DNA of 64,000 bases from Promicromonospora soli (GTDB lineage Bacteria; Actinomycetota; Actinomycetes; Actinomycetales; Cellulomonadaceae). Position 1 is the first letter of the stretch, and each line of letters begins with the position of its first letter. Position numbers and translations under genes: made by a program. The notes beneath the pieces are model-generated. The model saw only the letters and a list, made by a program, of their open reading frames with translations, was not told where the DNA came from and did not search any database. Positions 49,418-58,929 of this stretch are shown in pieces. The stretch is from positions 904,699 to 968,698 of the forward strand of contig NZ_BNAS01000002.1 in the NCBI RefSeq assembly GCF_014653785.1. Reading direction: 5' to 3'.

Positions 49418-50395
49418 TCAGGGGACCAGGAGCACTTTGCCGAAGGCCTCGCCGGACTCCAGCAGGTCGTGCGCCGACTGCGCCTCCGAGAAGGGGACGC
49501 GGGCATGCACCACCGGCCGCACCCGGCCGTCGGCCACCAGTGGCCAGACGTGCTTTTCGGTGTCGGCGACGATGCGCGCCTTCTCGTCCACGGGTCGTGA
49601 CCTGAGCAGCGTTCCCGTGACAGTCCCGCGCCTGGCGAGGAGCGCGCTGAGGTCGAGCTCGCCACGCCGGCCCTGCTGCATCCCGATGACGACCAGGCGG
49701 CCGCCGCGGGCCAGGGCGCGGACGTTGTCGCCCAGGGCGCCCCCGCCGAGCAGGTCGAGCACGACGTCGGCTCCTCGGCCGTCGGTCGCCTTCCGCACCT
49801 CGTCCACGAAGTCCTGCTCCCGGTGGTCGATGGCGAGGTCTGCCCCGAGCTCGATGCACCGCGCCGTGCGCTCCGGCCCGCCCGCGGTCGTGGCCACGTG
49901 CGCGCCCAGCGCCCGGGCGACCTGGATCGCGAAGGTGCCGATGCCGCCGGACCCGCCGTGGATCAGCACCCACTCGCCGGAGCGCAGGCGGCCGACGTCG
50001 ACGAGGTTGCTCCAGACGGTGCACGCGGCCTCGGGAAGGGCTGCGGCATCGACCAGGTCGACGCCGTCGGGCACCGGCAGAACCTGCGTCTCGCGGACCG
50101 CCACCTCCTCGGCGTACCCGCCGCCTTCCAGCAGCGCGACGACTCGGTCTCCGGCGCGCCATCGCGACACGCCGAGTCCGACACGCTTCACAGTTCCCGA
50201 TATCTCAAGACCTGGCCACTCGGGGGCATTCGGTGGAGCAGGGTAGTATCCGGCCCGTTGTAGCAGGTCAGCGCGGTTTACTCCGGCGGCGGCGACAGTG
50301 ATCAGAACGTCGCTTTGGCCAGCAATCGGGTGATTCAGGGATGAAAGGGAGAGTTTCCCTGAGGGCCCGCGTCCGGATATCGTGACGGCTCGCAC
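49418..50395 (-). CDS. NAD(P)H:quinone oxidoreductase, MDR family
   Basis: A 325-residue medium-chain reductase without zinc ligands. N-terminal AGVNRADLLQRAGYYPAPP and PGLEISGTV, nucleotide-binding VLIHGGSGGIGTFAIQVARALGAHV and the PIG3-like sequence VDLVDAAALPEAACTVWSNL place it with the zeta-crystallin/PIG3 quinone reductases. The start is GTG 50395. It ends 95 bp before the bpa start on the same strand. Confidence 0.9.
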   Translation of the reverse strand: MRAVTISGRGPSGKLSLSSLNHPIAGQSDVLITVAAAGVNRADLLQRAGYYPAPPNAPEWPGLEISGTVKRVGLGVSRWRAGDRVVALLEGGGYAEEVAVRETQVLPVPDGVDLVDAAALPEAACTVWSNLVDVGRLRSGEWVLIHGGSGGIGTFAIQVARALGAHVATTAGGPERTARCIELGADLAIDHREQDFVDEVRKATDGRGADVVLDLLGGGALGDNVRALARGGRLVVIGMQQGRRGELDLSALLARRGTVTGTLLRSRPVDEKARIVADTEKHVWPLVADGRVRPVVHARVPFSEAQSAHDLLESGEAFGKVLLVP

Positions 50396-50537
50396 ATCGA
50401 TGAAGCCTACTTCCGTGTGGCCTTACGAGGGTCGCCAGCGGAAACAAGGTGCCGGTAACTTGTACGCACCACCGAGGGTTGTTCGGCGGGCTCACGCACG
50501 CCACCCCCTTCCGGATCAGTGATGGAGAGAGGTACGC

Positions 50538-53500
50538 ATGTTCCGCAGGTTGGGAGTGCGCGGGAAAGTTCTTGCGACACTGGTCACGCCTGCCATCGTC
50601 CTGGTCATCGCAGCGGCGTACATCATCGGCCTGTCTGTGGTCGACGCGATGCGCGCGCAGCAGACGAGCGATCTCGTCGCCGCGCTGGAGTACCAGGACG
50701 CGGCAGGAACGACTTTCGCGCAGGAGCGGTCGTACAACATCGTGGCGATGATCGACGACAGCAAGTCCGGCGACCAGGCCCGTCTCGCCCTTCTGCAGGG
50801 GACGCCGGAGCTGGACGAGAACGGCAAGCCGGTGACGGACGACAGCGGCAACCCCGTGTGGGCCGCCCCGGCCGCCCAGGCGCAGACGATCACTGCCCTC
50901 GACCAGCGCGACGAGGCGCTGCTGGGCATCGACATCTCGATGCTGGACCAGCGCGTGAAGACCGCCGTCGCCGAGACCATCGAGGACCGCGCGGCCATCA
51001 CCGAGGTTCAGAAGAAGGTGGCCGACGAGCGCCTCACGGAGCAGGTCGCGACCAGCGCGTACGGCGGGTACATCGACGGCGCCCTCGAGGTGCTGGACGC
51101 TATCGCGGACACCTCCGAGGACCGCGACCTGGGTACCCGCCTCGAGGCGTACCAGTCGATGGACGAGCTGATGTTGACGAACACCTACGAGCGCCCGGTC
51201 GTCGCCCTGGCCCTGGGCCTCTACGCGAGCCACCCGGACCCTGACGCGTCCCGGAACATGGCGCTGCGCGCGGCGGACCTGGTGAACCTGGGCGACCGCG
51301 AGTGGGACGCCACGCAGGACCTCTTCGACCGGATCCCCGGCGACTACCAGGTGCCCGGTATGGACGGCGTGTACGGCACCGTCCGCGGTCAGGTGGCACG
51401 CGGGGACCTCTCGACCATCCAGCCGGCGCAGGCCGAGGCGTTCTCGGCCGAGTCGGCCAAGTGGGTCGACGAGGGCCGGATCGTCCGTGACGCGGTCCGC
51501 GAGGACGCCTCGGCGTTCGCGCAGGAGCGGGCCGACGTCGCCGCGAACCGCGCCTACCTCACCGGTGGCGTCGCGATCGCGGCCCTCGGCTTCTCGATCA
51601 TCACCGCGCTCGTCATCGCCCGCCGTCTGGTCTCCCCGCTGCGCCGCCTCACCCAGGCCGCCGGCGTGGTCCGGGACCGCCTCCCCACCCTGGTGGAGCA
51701 GGTGTCGGTGCCCGGTCAGGGGCCGAGCATCGACCTCGACCCGATCACCGTCGAGTCGTCGGACGAGATCGGCCAGCTAGCTGCGGCGTTCAACGACGTC
51801 AACCGAACAACCATCGACGTCGCCCGCGAGCAGGCAGCGCTCCGTGGCTCCATCGCCGAGATGTTCGTCAACGTGGCCCGCCGCGACCAGGTGCTCCTCA
51901 ACCGGCAGCTCGCGTTCCTCGACGACCTCGAGCGTTCCGAGGAGGACCCGTCGACGCTGTCGAACCTGTTCCGCCTCGACCACCTCGCGACCCGTATGCG
52001 ACGCAACGCGGAGTCCCTCCTGGTCCTGGCGGGCATCGACTCCGGTCGTCGCGTGCGCCAGCCCATGCCGGTCTCCGACGTCATCCGTACGGCGTCGTCC
52101 GAGATCGAGCTGTACGACCGCGTGCGCCTGAACCTCGTGGTCGACCCGATGATGCTGGGCCACAACGCGCTGAACGCGGCGCACCTGCTGGCCGAGCTTC
52201 TCGAGAACGCGACGATGTTCTCCGAGCCGCACACGCCGGTCGAGGTCACCACGGCCCGTGACGAGCAGTTCGTCACCGTCGTCGTCCGGGACCACGGCCT
52301 CGGCATGAACCCGCAGGAGGTCGCGGAGGCGAACCGCAAGGTGCTCAGCCACGCCGCGTCGGATGCCGTCGGTGCCCAGCGCCTCGGCCTCTACGTGGTC
52401 GGCCGCCTGTCGGACCGCCTCGGCGCCCAGGTGGCGTTCGGCGTCGGCGAGGGCGGCACAGGCACCGAGGTGACCGTCCGCTTCCCGTCGGTGCTGTTCA
52501 TGCCGGACAACGCGATGCCGCTGCCGATGCCGACGGACCCGCTGGAGGCCAACACGCAAGCGGCCGCCTCGCAGTTCGGCGGCGGTATGGCCACCGGCCC
52601 GGGTACCGGCGCGATGCGGGGCGCGGGGGTGCCCACCAACGGCTTCGGCTCGCCCGCCGTCACGGCGGCCTCGCCGGCCACCACGTCCGTCCCACGGCAG
52701 AGCGGCATGCCGGTTCCGACCGGCACGTCGCAGATCGCCGCGGCCGCGTTCGCGGCCCAGCCGGCCCCGTCCGCCCAGCAGGTCGACCTCAACGCCCTGA
52801 CGGACGGTACGACCGCGCTCGGCCTGGCCCGACGTCGCAGCTCGACGGCGGCGCACTCGACAGCGGAGACGACGCCGACCGGCTCGATCGTGCTGCCGGA
52901 GATCCAGACGCCGTCGCTCCCGCAGGAGTACCAGGGCGACGACAACGCGTGGGCCCCGCCGTCGAACGTGTCGGAGGGCAGCTCCCTCCCGAGCCGCCAG
53001 CGCGCACCGCAGCAGCGCGAGGAACCGGTCGCGCCGGTCTTCGAGGACACAACGCCCGCCGCGGTGGACGTCGACCAGCGCAGCGCGCTCTTCTCGAGCT
53101 TCCGCTCGCTGAACACGATCGATCCGGTCGGCTCCACGCAGTCGCTCCAGCTCGACCCCATCACGCAGGACCCGGCCGCGCTGCCGGGGATGTCCGACAC
53201 CGACGTGATGCGGTTCCCGGCTGCGGGCGACGCTCAGGCGCCGGCGGCCCCCGCCCCCGCCCATAGCTTCGGAAGCACCCAGGCGGGCTTCGGCGGCCCG
53301 TTCCAGGGCGACGGCGTGCAGGCGCAGGGCTTCGGGGCAGACGCTCCTGAGGGGCCCGACTCGTCGTTCGAGGCGCTGCCCGCGTTCGAGGAGCTCATGG
53401 CGGATCTCCCGAGCCGTCGTTCGACCGGCTCGGGCGCCCAGCAGGGTGCCAAGCCGGCTCAGCAGAGGCGCGGTCTGTTCGGCCGCCGGCCGGGCCAGCC

Positions 53501-54638
53501 CGCAACCGGCGAGCTGCGTGCCTACCAGCCGCAGGAGCGTCCGGCGTCGCGACCGATCCAGACCGTCGCTCCCACCGCCGGTGTGCCGACCTTCGGCGCG
53601 CCGAGCGTCGAGACGCAGGGCTTCCAGGCACAGAACTTCCAGCCGCAGAACTTCCAGGCACCGAGTGGTCCGCCGCAGGGCAACCCAGCCCCGTTGACCG
53701 GAGCGTTCCCGGCCCAGGCTCCGCAGCAGCCGACGTCGGACCCGACGTACCAGCGGGGCTACCAGGAGGGCTACCAGAAGGCGGTCCAGGAGTCGCTGAC
53801 GTCGGCGGTATCGGCCGTGCCGAGCGCCCCGGCGGGCGGCACGGTTCCCGTGCCCGTCGCGCAGGTGTCGGCTCCCGCAGCCCCTCGTCCCGCCGTCACC
53901 CCTGGCACCAACCCGTTCGTGGATGCGGCACCCCGCGCGGCGTCGGCCCCGGCGCCCGCTCCGGAGCGGGCGCCCACCTCGTACGAGCAGGCACCCAGCT
54001 CGTACGCGTCGGCCCCGGCCACCCAGGCCGTGCCGATGGCGGCCGTGCAGCAGTCCTTCGAGGCTCCCGCCCGGGAGTTCGAGGCTCCCGTCCGGGAGTT
54101 CAGCGAGCCGTACCCGACGGGCGCCGTGTACGACCCGTCGTACGGTTCGGCGGCGCCGCTCACCAAGCGGGCGGCCGGCACGGACGGCGACGGGAAGGAC
54201 CCGCTGGACCCCGAGTACGTACGTGACTCGGTGGAGGCCCGGTCGGAGTGGACGGCGTCGGCTGTCCTCTACGAGGAGATGACGAGCCTCCTTCGTCGGG
54301 GAGCTTTCCAGGAAGACGATGTGAAAGAGAACGACTCGTACCGTCCGGCGGCCGTTAACACCGAGGTCGCCAACGGCGGGCTGACCCGCCGCACCCGCGG
54401 TGCCTCCGGCACCGGGGCGGACCCAACTGTCGAGCGCCTCTCAGCTCGCATCGACCGTGATCCTGAGCAGCTTCGCTCACGTCTCTCGGCGTTCCAGTCG
54501 GCCACCGCACGTGGCCGGTCGGAAACCGTGGACGGGGGCGGATCGGAGCACGAGAACGGCAAGAAGGCCGATGGGGACTCGACGTGGGCACCCTCGACCG
54601 TGAATCATGTCCCTGACTCAGCGCCGCAGTCGCGGTGA
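50538..54638 (+). CDS. Conservon sensor-kinase-like protein (CvnA type)
   Basis: A 1,366-residue membrane sensor, first gene of the conservon. It has an N-terminal helix (VLATLVTPAIVLVIAAAYIIGL), an extracytoplasmic nitrate-sensor-like helical domain to about 340, a second helix (LTGGVAIAALGFSIITALVIA) and a HAMP-like region. A histidine-kinase-like ATPase with LLAELLENATMFSEP and VVVRDHGLGMN is at about 540-650. The 700-residue tail is Pro/Ala/Gln-rich, with units like FQAQNFQPQNFQ. A conserved charged island ends it (KDPLDPEYVRDSVEARSEW and DDVKENDSYRPAAVN). No clear phospho-acceptor His is obvious. Confidence 0.9.
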   Translation: MFRRLGVRGKVLATLVTPAIVLVIAAAYIIGLSVVDAMRAQQTSDLVAALEYQDAAGTTFAQERSYNIVAMIDDSKSGDQARLALLQGTPELDENGKPVTDDSGNPVWAAPAAQAQTITALDQRDEALLGIDISMLDQRVKTAVAETIEDRAAITEVQKKVADERLTEQVATSAYGGYIDGALEVLDAIADTSEDRDLGTRLEAYQSMDELMLTNTYERPVVALALGLYASHPDPDASRNMALRAADLVNLGDREWDATQDLFDRIPGDYQVPGMDGVYGTVRGQVARGDLSTIQPAQAEAFSAESAKWVDEGRIVRDAVREDASAFAQERADVAANRAYLTGGVAIAALGFSIITALVIARRLVSPLRRLTQAAGVVRDRLPTLVEQVSVPGQGPSIDLDPITVESSDEIGQLAAAFNDVNRTTIDVAREQAALRGSIAEMFVNVARRDQVLLNRQLAFLDDLERSEEDPSTLSNLFRLDHLATRMRRNAESLLVLAGIDSGRRVRQPMPVSDVIRTASSEIELYDRVRLNLVVDPMMLGHNALNAAHLLAELLENATMFSEPHTPVEVTTARDEQFVTVVVRDHGLGMNPQEVAEANRKVLSHAASDAVGAQRLGLYVVGRLSDRLGAQVAFGVGEGGTGTEVTVRFPSVLFMPDNAMPLPMPTDPLEANTQAAASQFGGGMATGPGTGAMRGAGVPTNGFGSPAVTAASPATTSVPRQSGMPVPTGTSQIAAAAFAAQPAPSAQQVDLNALTDGTTALGLARRRSSTAAHSTAETTPTGSIVLPEIQTPSLPQEYQGDDNAWAPPSNVSEGSSLPSRQRAPQQREEPVAPVFEDTTPAAVDVDQRSALFSSFRSLNTIDPVGSTQSLQLDPITQDPAALPGMSDTDVMRFPAAGDAQAPAAPAPAHSFGSTQAGFGGPFQGDGVQAQGFGADAPEGPDSSFEALPAFEELMADLPSRRSTGSGAQQGAKPAQQRRGLFGRRPGQPATGELRAYQPQERPASRPIQTVAPTAGVPTFGAPSVETQGFQAQNFQPQNFQAPSGPPQGNPAPLTGAFPAQAPQQPTSDPTYQRGYQEGYQKAVQESLTSAVSAVPSAPAGGTVPVPVAQVSAPAAPRPAVTPGTNPFVDAAPRAASAPAPAPERAPTSYEQAPSSYASAPATQAVPMAAVQQSFEAPAREFEAPVREFSEPYPTGAVYDPSYGSAAPLTKRAAGTDGDGKDPLDPEYVRDSVEARSEWTASAVLYEEMTSLLRRGAFQEDDVKENDSYRPAAVNTEVANGGLTRRTRGASGTGADPTVERLSARIDRDPEQLRSRLSAFQSATARGRSETVDGGGSEHENGKKADGDSTWAPSTVNHVPDSAPQSR

Positions 54639-54680
54639 CACGCGCGCGCGTCTGTGGATTCTGACTAGGAGGAACAGAGA

Positions 54681-55130
54681 GTGACCCTCAGTACCGAAGC
54701 TACGAATTTCGGGTGGCTGCTCGACAACTTCGTGCGTACCGTTCCCGGCAGCCGGCACACGCTCGTCGTGTCGGCAGACGGTTTGCTCATGGCGATGTCC
54801 GACCAGCTCGACCGCACCAGTGGTGACCAGCTCGCGGCGATCGTCTCGGGCATGTCAAGCCTCACGCGTGGAGCTTCTCGGCAGCTCAACGGCGGTAATG
54901 TCCGTCAGGCGATCATCGAGATGGACAACGGGTTCCTCTTTCTGATGAACGTCTCGAACGGGTCCGTGCTCGGTGTGGTCGCGGAGGCCACGTGCGACAT
55001 CGGCCTCATCGGCTACGAGATGGCTCTCCTGGTGTCCCGCACCGAGGCCACGCTCACGCCGCAGCTGATCTCGGAGATGCGTGGCAGCCTCCCGGTCGAC
55101 GGGCAGACCCGAGCCGCCAGCGTGGGATGA
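54681..55130 (+). CDS. Conservon roadblock/LC7 protein (CvnB type)
   Basis: A 149-residue roadblock/LC7 domain protein: FGWLLDNFVRTVPGSRHTLVVSADGLLMAMSD begins the fold. Such proteins serve as dimerising regulators of the partner GTPase, like MglB. GTG 54681 follows aggagg at 54667. It is the second gene of the operon. Confidence 0.92.
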   Translation: MTLSTEATNFGWLLDNFVRTVPGSRHTLVVSADGLLMAMSDQLDRTSGDQLAAIVSGMSSLTRGASRQLNGGNVRQAIIEMDNGFLFLMNVSNGSVLGVVAEATCDIGLIGYEMALLVSRTEATLTPQLISEMRGSLPVDGQTRAASVG

Positions 55131-55140
55131 GGACTCGACC

Positions 55141-55551
55141 ATGACGTACGCACCTTTCGGTTCCCAGGGGCAGGGGGATGTCCGTGAGACGTCCACCGTG
55201 CGCCCCTACGCGGTCACCGGAGGCCGGGTGCGGTCGGAGCTGTCCGACCTGCCGCTCGAGGCCCTCGTGGAGGTATTGCCCGGGGCGGTCAGCAGTTTCG
55301 GTCTGCCCCCCGAGAAGCGCGCGATCCTCCAGCACGCCGCGCACACGTACGTGTCGATCGCCGAGCTCTCGGCCCTTCTGCGGCTGCCTCTGGGTGTCGT
55401 CCGGATCCTTGTGTCGGACATGCAGGAGGAAGGGCACGTCACAGTGCATACCTCGACACCGGTTAACGTCCACACAGGCCACGGCAGCTCGAACTCGGGC
55501 CTGTCGCTGAGCGTCTTGGAGAGTGTTCTGAATGGCATTTCCGCCCTCTGA
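55141..55551 (+). CDS. Conservon DUF742 protein (CvnC type)
   Basis: A 136-residue DUF742 protein with the STVRPYAVTGGRV N-terminal block, and a winged-helix-like middle (TYVSIAELSALLRLPLGVVRILVSDM). The start is ATG 55141, 10 bp after cvnB; a longer frame from 55081 would overlap that gene. Its end overlaps the GTPase gene by 20 bp. Confidence 0.9.
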   Translation: MTYAPFGSQGQGDVRETSTVRPYAVTGGRVRSELSDLPLEALVEVLPGAVSSFGLPPEKRAILQHAAHTYVSIAELSALLRLPLGVVRILVSDMQEEGHVTVHTSTPVNVHTGHGSSNSGLSLSVLESVLNGISAL

Positions 55552-56362
55552 CGGCGGGGCCCGTAGCGGTCCCAACTGGGCCCCGGTGTCGGGTAACGCC
55601 GGCACCGCGACCGCTTCCTCGAACGCGCCCGCGCGCCAGAGTGTGCTGGGTGGCGGCGGTGGCGCTCCCGCGCCCACCGCGCAGGCGTCCCGTCCGGCGC
55701 AGACGCAGCCCGCACCGCCGGTGATGCAGCAGGCGCCGGCCGCCAATGCCGGGGCGCAGAGCGCTCCGGGTGCCCAGCCCGCAGCCGAGCGCACAGCGCC
55801 GACGGTCGTCAAGATCGTGGTCGCCGGCGGCTTCGCGGTGGGCAAGACGACGTTCATCGGCTCGATCTCCGACGTCGAACCGCTGAACACCGAGGCCGCC
55901 ATGACGGAGCACTCCGTGGGCGTGGACGACGCCGGTGGTGTCACCGACCGCAAGACCACCACCACGGTGGCCATGGACTTCGGCCGTGTGGAGCTCCCGG
56001 GCAACCTGTGGCTCTACCTGTTCGGTACCCCGGGCCAGGACCGCTTCCTCTTCATGTGGGACGACCTGGTGCGCGGCGCGATCGGTGCTGTCGTCCTGGT
56101 CGACACCGACCGCCTGGAGCAGTGCTTCCCGGCGATCGACTACTTCGAGTCGCGCAACATCCCGTTCGTCGTCGGCGTGAACTGCTTCGACGGTGTGGCC
56201 AAGCACCGGCTCGAGGATGTGCGGGAAGCGCTGCAGATCCCGGCGCACGTGCCGATGCTCTACACGGACGCTCGTTCCCGTGCAGCGACCAAGCAGACGC
56301 TCATCGCGCTGGTCCAGCTCGCGATGCGCCAGCTCCGGTCCGGCGCACAGGCGCAGGGCTGA
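55532..56362 (+). CDS. Conservon small GTPase (CvnD type)
   Basis: A 276-residue P-loop GTPase. The first 88 residues are Ala/Pro/Gln-rich and disordered. The P-loop GGFAVGKTT is at about 99-107, followed by switch region TEAAMTEHSVGVDD, the G3 block GTPGQDRF at about 167 and a G4-like VGVNCFDG. Conservon GTPases of this type cycle with the kinase and roadblock partner. It is the last gene; a hairpin follows. Confidence 0.92.
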   Translation: MAFPPSDGGARSGPNWAPVSGNAGTATASSNAPARQSVLGGGGGAPAPTAQASRPAQTQPAPPVMQQAPAANAGAQSAPGAQPAAERTAPTVVKIVVAGGFAVGKTTFIGSISDVEPLNTEAAMTEHSVGVDDAGGVTDRKTTTTVAMDFGRVELPGNLWLYLFGTPGQDRFLFMWDDLVRGAIGAVVLVDTDRLEQCFPAIDYFESRNIPFVVGVNCFDGVAKHRLEDVREALQIPAHVPMLYTDARSRAATKQTLIALVQLAMRQLRSGAQAQG

Positions 56363-56383
56363 ACCACTCTTCAGCACTCCGCG

Positions 56384-56416
56384 GACGGCGGGCCTCCCAG
56401 AGGGCGGCCCGCCGTC
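56384..56416 (+). terminator. Hairpin after the conservon
   Basis: gacggcgggcc (56384-56394) pairs perfectly with ggcccgccgtc (56406-56416), loop of 11 nt. It lies 22 bp after the GTPase stop and before tRNA-Ser. Confidence 0.7.
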
Positions 56417-56484
56417 GCTGTGCCGTCGGGCGCTAGACTGTGTGGCCGCGCCGCCCCCGCCCCGGAGCGTGGGTGCGGGCGCGA

Positions 56485-56569
56485 GGAGGGCTGACAGAGC
56501 GGCCTAATGTGACGGTCTTGAAAACCGTTGTGGGGCAACCCACCGGGGGTTCGAATCCCTCGCCCTCCG
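56485..56569 (+). tRNA. tRNA-Ser (TGA)
   Basis: Acceptor GGAGGGC/GCCCTCC, anticodon stem ACGGT/ACCGT with loop CTTGAAA (anticodon TGA), a long variable arm (TGTGGGG/CCCACC region) typical of class II tRNAs, T-arm GGGGGTTCGAATCCC, discriminator G. CCA is not encoded. It is 85 nt. Confidence 0.94.
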
Positions 56570-56583
56570 CTCGCTGGGGACAG

Positions 56584-56622
56584 GACGATGGCTGGAATCC
56601 GACCCGGATTCCAGCCATCGTC
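56584..56622. terminator. 17-bp hairpin between tRNA-Ser and the GMC gene
   Basis: Perfect arms at 56584-56600 and 56606-56622 with a gaccc loop. It separates the rightward tRNA from the leftward oxidoreductase gene and can serve both. Confidence 0.8.
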
Positions 56623-56645
56623 GTACTCGGACCCCCACCGCGAAG

Positions 56646-58391
56646 CTAGCTGATGCCCACGATCGGCAGGCGCAGCGCCGCCGGCGCCGCTTCGGGCACT
56701 ACCGGGGCGACGGGTCGAACAGGCTCCACGGGCGTGTAGGCCGAGCCGAGGGCCGGCCGCTCGTCCCGCGCGCCGGCGTTGGGCCACAGCGCGCACGCGC
56801 GCTCGGCCTGCGCCGCGATGGTGAGCGACGGGTTGACGCCCAGGTTCGCGGTGACGGCGGAGCCGTCCATGACGTGCAGGCCCTCGTGCCCGAACACCCG
56901 CAGGTACGGGTCGACGACGCCCCCGGCGGCGTCGGAACCGATGGCGCAGCCGCCGAGGATGTGCGCGGTGAGCGGGATGTTGAACGGGTCGCCGATCGTG
57001 CCACCGGCGATGCCTTCCACATCGCCGCCGCCCAGCTTGTCGGCCATGCGGCGTACGGCCTCGTGGCCCTCGGGGATCCAGCTCGGGTTCGGGGCGCCGG
57101 TGCCCTGCTTCGACGTCATGAACCGGCCGAAGAGCGTGCGCCTGGTCACCGTCGTCAGCGAGTTGTCCTGTGCCTGCATGACCAGGGCGATGACCGTCCG
57201 TTCGGACCAGCGGCGCCAGTCGAGCAGCACGGGCAGCCACTTCAGGTTCTTGCCCAGCTCGCCCAGCCAGCGGACGAACCGGAACGGCCCCCCGTCGACG
57301 AGGATGTGCTGCAGGGCCGCCATGACGTTGGAGCCGTGGCCGTAGCGCACGGGCTCGATATGCGTGTTCTCGCTCGGGTAGAACGACGAGGTTATGGCGA
57401 CGCCGCGGGAGTAGTCGGTCGCGCCGACCTTGTGCGTCATCGCGCCGAGCAGGGCCTCGGAGTTGGTGCGCGTGAGGTGCCCGAGCCGGTCGGACAGCCG
57501 CGGCAGCGTGCCGGCGTCCTTCATCGCGTGCAGCAGACGCTGCGTGCCGAGCGTGCCCGCAGCGAACACGACCTGCCGAGCGGTGAACGTCCGCTTCCCC
57601 GCCCACCTCTTGCCGGTGCGGTGGGTGCGGATCTCGTAGCCGCCGCCCCGACCCCACGCTTCGCGAGGGCCCAAGGAGTCGGGCAGCGGACGGACGACGT
57701 CGGCCGTCGTGAGCGGGTGCACCTCGGCACCCGCGCGCTCGGCGAGGTAGAGGTAGTTCTTGACCAGGGTGTTCTTGGCGCCGTGGCGGCAGCCGGTCAT
57801 GCACTCGCCGCACTCGGTGCAGCCGGTGCGGTCCGGTCCCACGCCGCCGAAGAACGGGTCCGCGGCCCTGCGGCCCGGCGACGGCTCCTCGGCACCACCA
57901 GGGCCGAAGTAGACGCCCACGCGGGTGGGGCGGAACGTGTGGCCCACCCCCATGTCCTCGGCGACGCCCCGGATGATCTCGTCGGCGGGGGATCGGCCGT
58001 GGTACTGGACCACGCCGAGCATGCGCTCCGCCTGGTCGTAGTACGGCGCGAGCTCCGACTTCCAGTCGGTGATGTGGGACCACGCCGGGTCCGCGTAGAA
58101 CGGGTCGAGGGGGCGGTAGAGCGTGTTGGCGTACACGAGCGACCCGCCGCCGACGCCGGCTCCCGTCAGGCAGAGCACGTTGCGCAACAGACTCACTCGC
58201 TGGATCCCGTAGCAGCCCAGGGCAGGCGCCCACAGGAACTGCTTGAGGTGCCAGGAGTTCTTGGCGAACTCGTGATCCTCGAACCTCCGGCCGGCCTCGA
58301 GCACGCCCACCCGGTAGCCCTTTTCGGTGAGGCGGAGGGCGGCAACGCTGCCGCCGAAGCCCGAACCGATCACCAAGACGTCGTAGTCCAT
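56646..58391 (-). CDS. GMC family oxidoreductase (cholesterol-oxidase-like) with a four-Cys motif
   Basis: A 581-residue flavoenzyme. The FAD dinucleotide fold is DVLVIGSGFGGSVAALRL near the start, the GMC block LCLTGAGVGGGSLVYANTLYRP follows, and the C-terminal GGCAIGSDAAGGVVDPYLRVFGHEGLHVMDGSAVTANLGVNPSLTI segment (in outline) carries the active-site His/Asn region. A C-x2-C-x2-C-x3-C cluster (CTECGECMTGC) lies at about residue 198, reminiscent of ferredoxin-type sites and absent from classical GMC enzymes. ATG 58391 begins MDYDVLVIG; the frame is open further upstream but unrelated. Substrate probably a sterol or other alcohol. Confidence 0.88.
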   Translation of the reverse strand: MDYDVLVIGSGFGGSVAALRLTEKGYRVGVLEAGRRFEDHEFAKNSWHLKQFLWAPALGCYGIQRVSLLRNVLCLTGAGVGGGSLVYANTLYRPLDPFYADPAWSHITDWKSELAPYYDQAERMLGVVQYHGRSPADEIIRGVAEDMGVGHTFRPTRVGVYFGPGGAEEPSPGRRAADPFFGGVGPDRTGCTECGECMTGCRHGAKNTLVKNYLYLAERAGAEVHPLTTADVVRPLPDSLGPREAWGRGGGYEIRTHRTGKRWAGKRTFTARQVVFAAGTLGTQRLLHAMKDAGTLPRLSDRLGHLTRTNSEALLGAMTHKVGATDYSRGVAITSSFYPSENTHIEPVRYGHGSNVMAALQHILVDGGPFRFVRWLGELGKNLKWLPVLLDWRRWSERTVIALVMQAQDNSLTTVTRRTLFGRFMTSKQGTGAPNPSWIPEGHEAVRRMADKLGGGDVEGIAGGTIGDPFNIPLTAHILGGCAIGSDAAGGVVDPYLRVFGHEGLHVMDGSAVTANLGVNPSLTIAAQAERACALWPNAGARDERPALGSAYTPVEPVRPVAPVVPEAAPAALRLPIVGIS

Positions 58392-58629
58392 GGCGCGAAT
58401 GTACCCCTTATTGATGCGGCGTGAAATACGCTGCCCGACGCCGTCCGGGTCTCCTCCGGGGCGGCTCGCCCGGCTCGCGCGCCGCCCAGTATGGGCAGGA
58501 AAAACGGCGGTATGACGGCGATGTGGGGTGCCTCGGGGAGCTGCCTGACCCTCCGCTTTGCTCAGCCCGCCGTGCGCCAGGTACCCTGGGCCGCGCGGCA
58601 TCGCCCTGCCTGGGTAGAAGCTGTCGCGA

Positions 58630-58721
58630 GGAGACGTCGCATAGTCAGGTCTAGTGCGCCACCCTGCTAAGGTGGTAACGGGGCAACCCGTTCGAGGGTT
58701 CAAATCCCTCCGTCTCCGCCA
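58630..58721 (+). tRNA. tRNA-Ser (GCT)
   Basis: Acceptor GGAGACG/CGTCTCC, anticodon stem CCACC/GGTGG with loop CTGCTAA (anticodon GCT), long variable arm (AACGGGG/CCCGTT), T-arm GAGGGTTCAAATCCCTC, discriminator G and an encoded CCA. It is 92 nt including CCA. Confidence 0.95.
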
Positions 58722-58724
58722 GGA

Positions 58725-58757
58725 AGGTCCCGGCCGCGCGTGACGCCCGGGGCCTTT
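58725..58757 (+). terminator. Terminator after tRNA-Ser (GCT)
   Basis: aaggtcccgg pairs with ccggggcctt (one G-U), followed by TTTT. It directly follows the tRNA. Confidence 0.6.
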
Positions 58758-58929
58758 TCTGTGGGAGGCTTCGGAACGTCGGTTCGGCTCGCCGGCCGAA
58801 CCTCCGGAGGGCTGTGACGGAGTTCTCCTCCGTAAGCGCGGATTTGAGTTTGGGCCCGCGCCGAACAGGCGGTAATGTTCTCGTCGGTCGGCCGTGTGAA
58901 CGGTTGGCCGGTAGCACGCAGTACGACCA

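Noticed and set aside
58392..58703. Upstream extension of the GMC gene
   Set aside because: The flavin fold begins at residue 1 of the chosen start, and the extension would overlap tRNA-Ser(GCT).
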